Shown in pieces: positions 62,681 to 64,000 of a stretch of 64,000 nt of DNA. The DNA comes from Algoriphagus antarcticus (lineage in GTDB: Bacteria; Bacteroidota; Bacteroidia; Cytophagales; Cyclobacteriaceae). Where the stretch lies: NCBI RefSeq assembly GCF_002150685.1, contig NZ_MSSW01000023.1:1-64000 (forward strand). Direction: 5' to 3'. The notes under the pieces are model-generated. The model searched no databases. It saw only the letters and a program-made list of their open reading frames with translations, and had not been told where the DNA came from. How positions within the stretch are numbered: the first letter of the stretch is position 1; the number at the start of each line of letters is the position of its first letter. Position numbers and translations under genes: made by a program.

Positions 62681-64000
62681 TGAACAGTCTAATCAAAACA
62701 ACTGGAATTTCCTTTATAGCAGGCTTGGCCGGCGCTGCAGTTTGGACTTCTATCAACTTTAATGAAACCGAGCAACGCTTTGACTTCCCGCAGAATAATC
62801 AAACGGAAGTAAGTTTTGCTTCGCAATATCAACCAGCGAATAGCCACGCTCCTACCGATGCGCTTGTTTCTTTTGTAGAAGCTTCAGAAAACAGCACTGA
62901 ATCGGTAGTCTTTATCAAGAATTTTTCCGGAACGGATCCAACCAGATACAGCATGTTTGACTATTTCTTCGGTGGCGGGGGAAGCGCACCTTCTCAGCAA
63001 GTGAGTACTGGCTCTGGAGTAATTATCTCAGGAGATGGCTACATCGTGACTAACAATCACGTGATTGACAGAGCTGAAACGATCGAGGTCGTTCACCAGA
63101 AAAGAACTTACAAAGCTCGTCTCGTGGGAACTGATAAAAACACCGATATCGCAGTTTTAAAAATTGAGGAAACGAACCTCCCTGCGATCAGACGCGGAAG
63201 TAGTCGCGATCTGAAAATTGGCGAATGGGTTCTTGCAGTTGGAAATCCATTTAATCTAACTTCCACAGTCACTGCAGGAATAGTTTCTGCAAAAGAGAGA
63301 CAGATCAATATTTTAGGAGGTGATTTTCCATTGGAAAGTTTCATTCAAACAGACGCTCCTATTAATCCTGGAAATTCAGGCGGAGCGTTGGTAAATATCA
63401 ACGGAGAATTGGTGGGTATAAATACTGCTATCCTATCCAGAACGGGATCTTACACTGGTTATGGCTTTGCTGTGCCAGTGGATATCGCCATGAAAGTATC
63501 CAACGACCTGATACAATACGGTGAAGTGCAAAAAGCCATTCCTGGGATTGAAGCGGTGGAAATCACGCCGGAGCTAGCGGAAGAAATGAAGATAAACACA
63601 CTCGACGGTGTCATCACAACTCATGTGATTAAAGACGGAGCAGCAGAAAGAGCGGGTATGCAGCGTAACGACGTAATCACCAAACTCGGATCTCAAGTGA
63701 TCACAGGGAAAGGAAGTTTTGAAGAAGCACTCTCTTATTACTATCCCGGTGAACAACTTCAAGTAACTTATCTAAGAAATGGAGCTGAGAAATCTGCCAA
63801 TCTTCAGCTTCAAAATTTGGAGGGTGGAAATGGCGTAATCAAGCGGGAATTCTATAGTTCGACCATTTTGGGAGCAAGACTTGAAGCTGTCAATACTATT
63901 GAAAAAGACAAGTTTGGAGTGGATTATGGAATAAAGCTTACTGGATTGACAAGAGGTTATTTGAGAGAACTCGGATTGAGAGAGGGATTTATAATCACAC
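62681..64000 (+). CDS. Second HtrA/DegP-type protease, cut by window end
   Basis: Open from ATG at 62681 to the last base (440 codons, no stop). N-terminal signal anchor (ISFIAGLAGAAVW), a Ser/Gly-rich linker, then the trypsin-like domain with H127 (TNNHVI), D156 (NTDIAVL) and S233 (NPGNSGGA), one PDZ domain (about 275-365) and the start of another. Close in the catalytic domain to the first paralogue at 45616-47127 but divergent in linker and PDZ. Divergent from dxr-rseP, also an envelope-stress unit. Confidence 0.9.

Overview
The window looks like a chromosomal segment from a Bacteroidota bacterium, most likely Cytophagales (Cyclobacteriaceae or Algoriphagus type). The grounds are: many lipoproteins with a Cys close behind a short signal; weak or absent Shine-Dalgarno sequences; a TTG/TAnnTTTG promoter; families such as DUF5687 ABC permeases, BF3164-like propellers, BtuG-like and DUF3298 proteins; and dense short gene overlaps (TGATG, TAATG, ATGA). 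The genus assignment is inference; no rRNA or tRNA gene was recognised.

0-12.3 kb is AT-rich and accessory-like. It holds an LtaS-type sulfatase-fold transferase, a tightly overlapping three-gene surface-glycan unit (GtrB-like GT2, GT-C, FAD oxidoreductase), a BF3164-like lipoprotein propeller beside a small secreted Cys-rich protein with a decayed second copy, another GT-C protein, a broken IS1634-type insertion sequence and two small unknown genes. 12.3-18.7 kb is a tripartite RND efflux operon ending in a strong terminator.

19.1-27.1 kb, on the minus strand, is a compact dissolved-inorganic-carbon module: a small exported-type protein, DabA, DabB, a SulP transporter with STAS domain, and an outer-membrane channel. 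27.5-30.4 kb has an ABC-2-like exporter (ATPase plus DUF5687 permease) and a truncated RHH/MazF toxin-antitoxin pair. 30.4-37.1 kb is a cobalamin locus: divergent btuF-btuC-btuD against a B12 riboswitch followed by btuB and a btuG-like lipoprotein. 37.2-43.6 kb has a DUF4143 ATPase, DUF3298 lipoprotein, MeaB, HemJ, SCO1/cytochrome c and a class IV aminotransferase.

44-64 kb is largely housekeeping and envelope quality control: a serine hydrolase, two HtrA proteases (the second cut by the window end), an MscS-type channel, a cold-shock protein, SixA, an SDR, HslU, Lon, an IPT/TIG propeller lipoprotein with a putative beta-barrel partner, and RseP overlapping Dxr.

The most unusual material is non-coding: a 64-bp folded REP-like element in two places with a compensatory base-pair change, two families of 150-170 bp dispersed repeats, a 209/215-bp tandem amplification of the SDR gene's 3' end, and several long hairpins.
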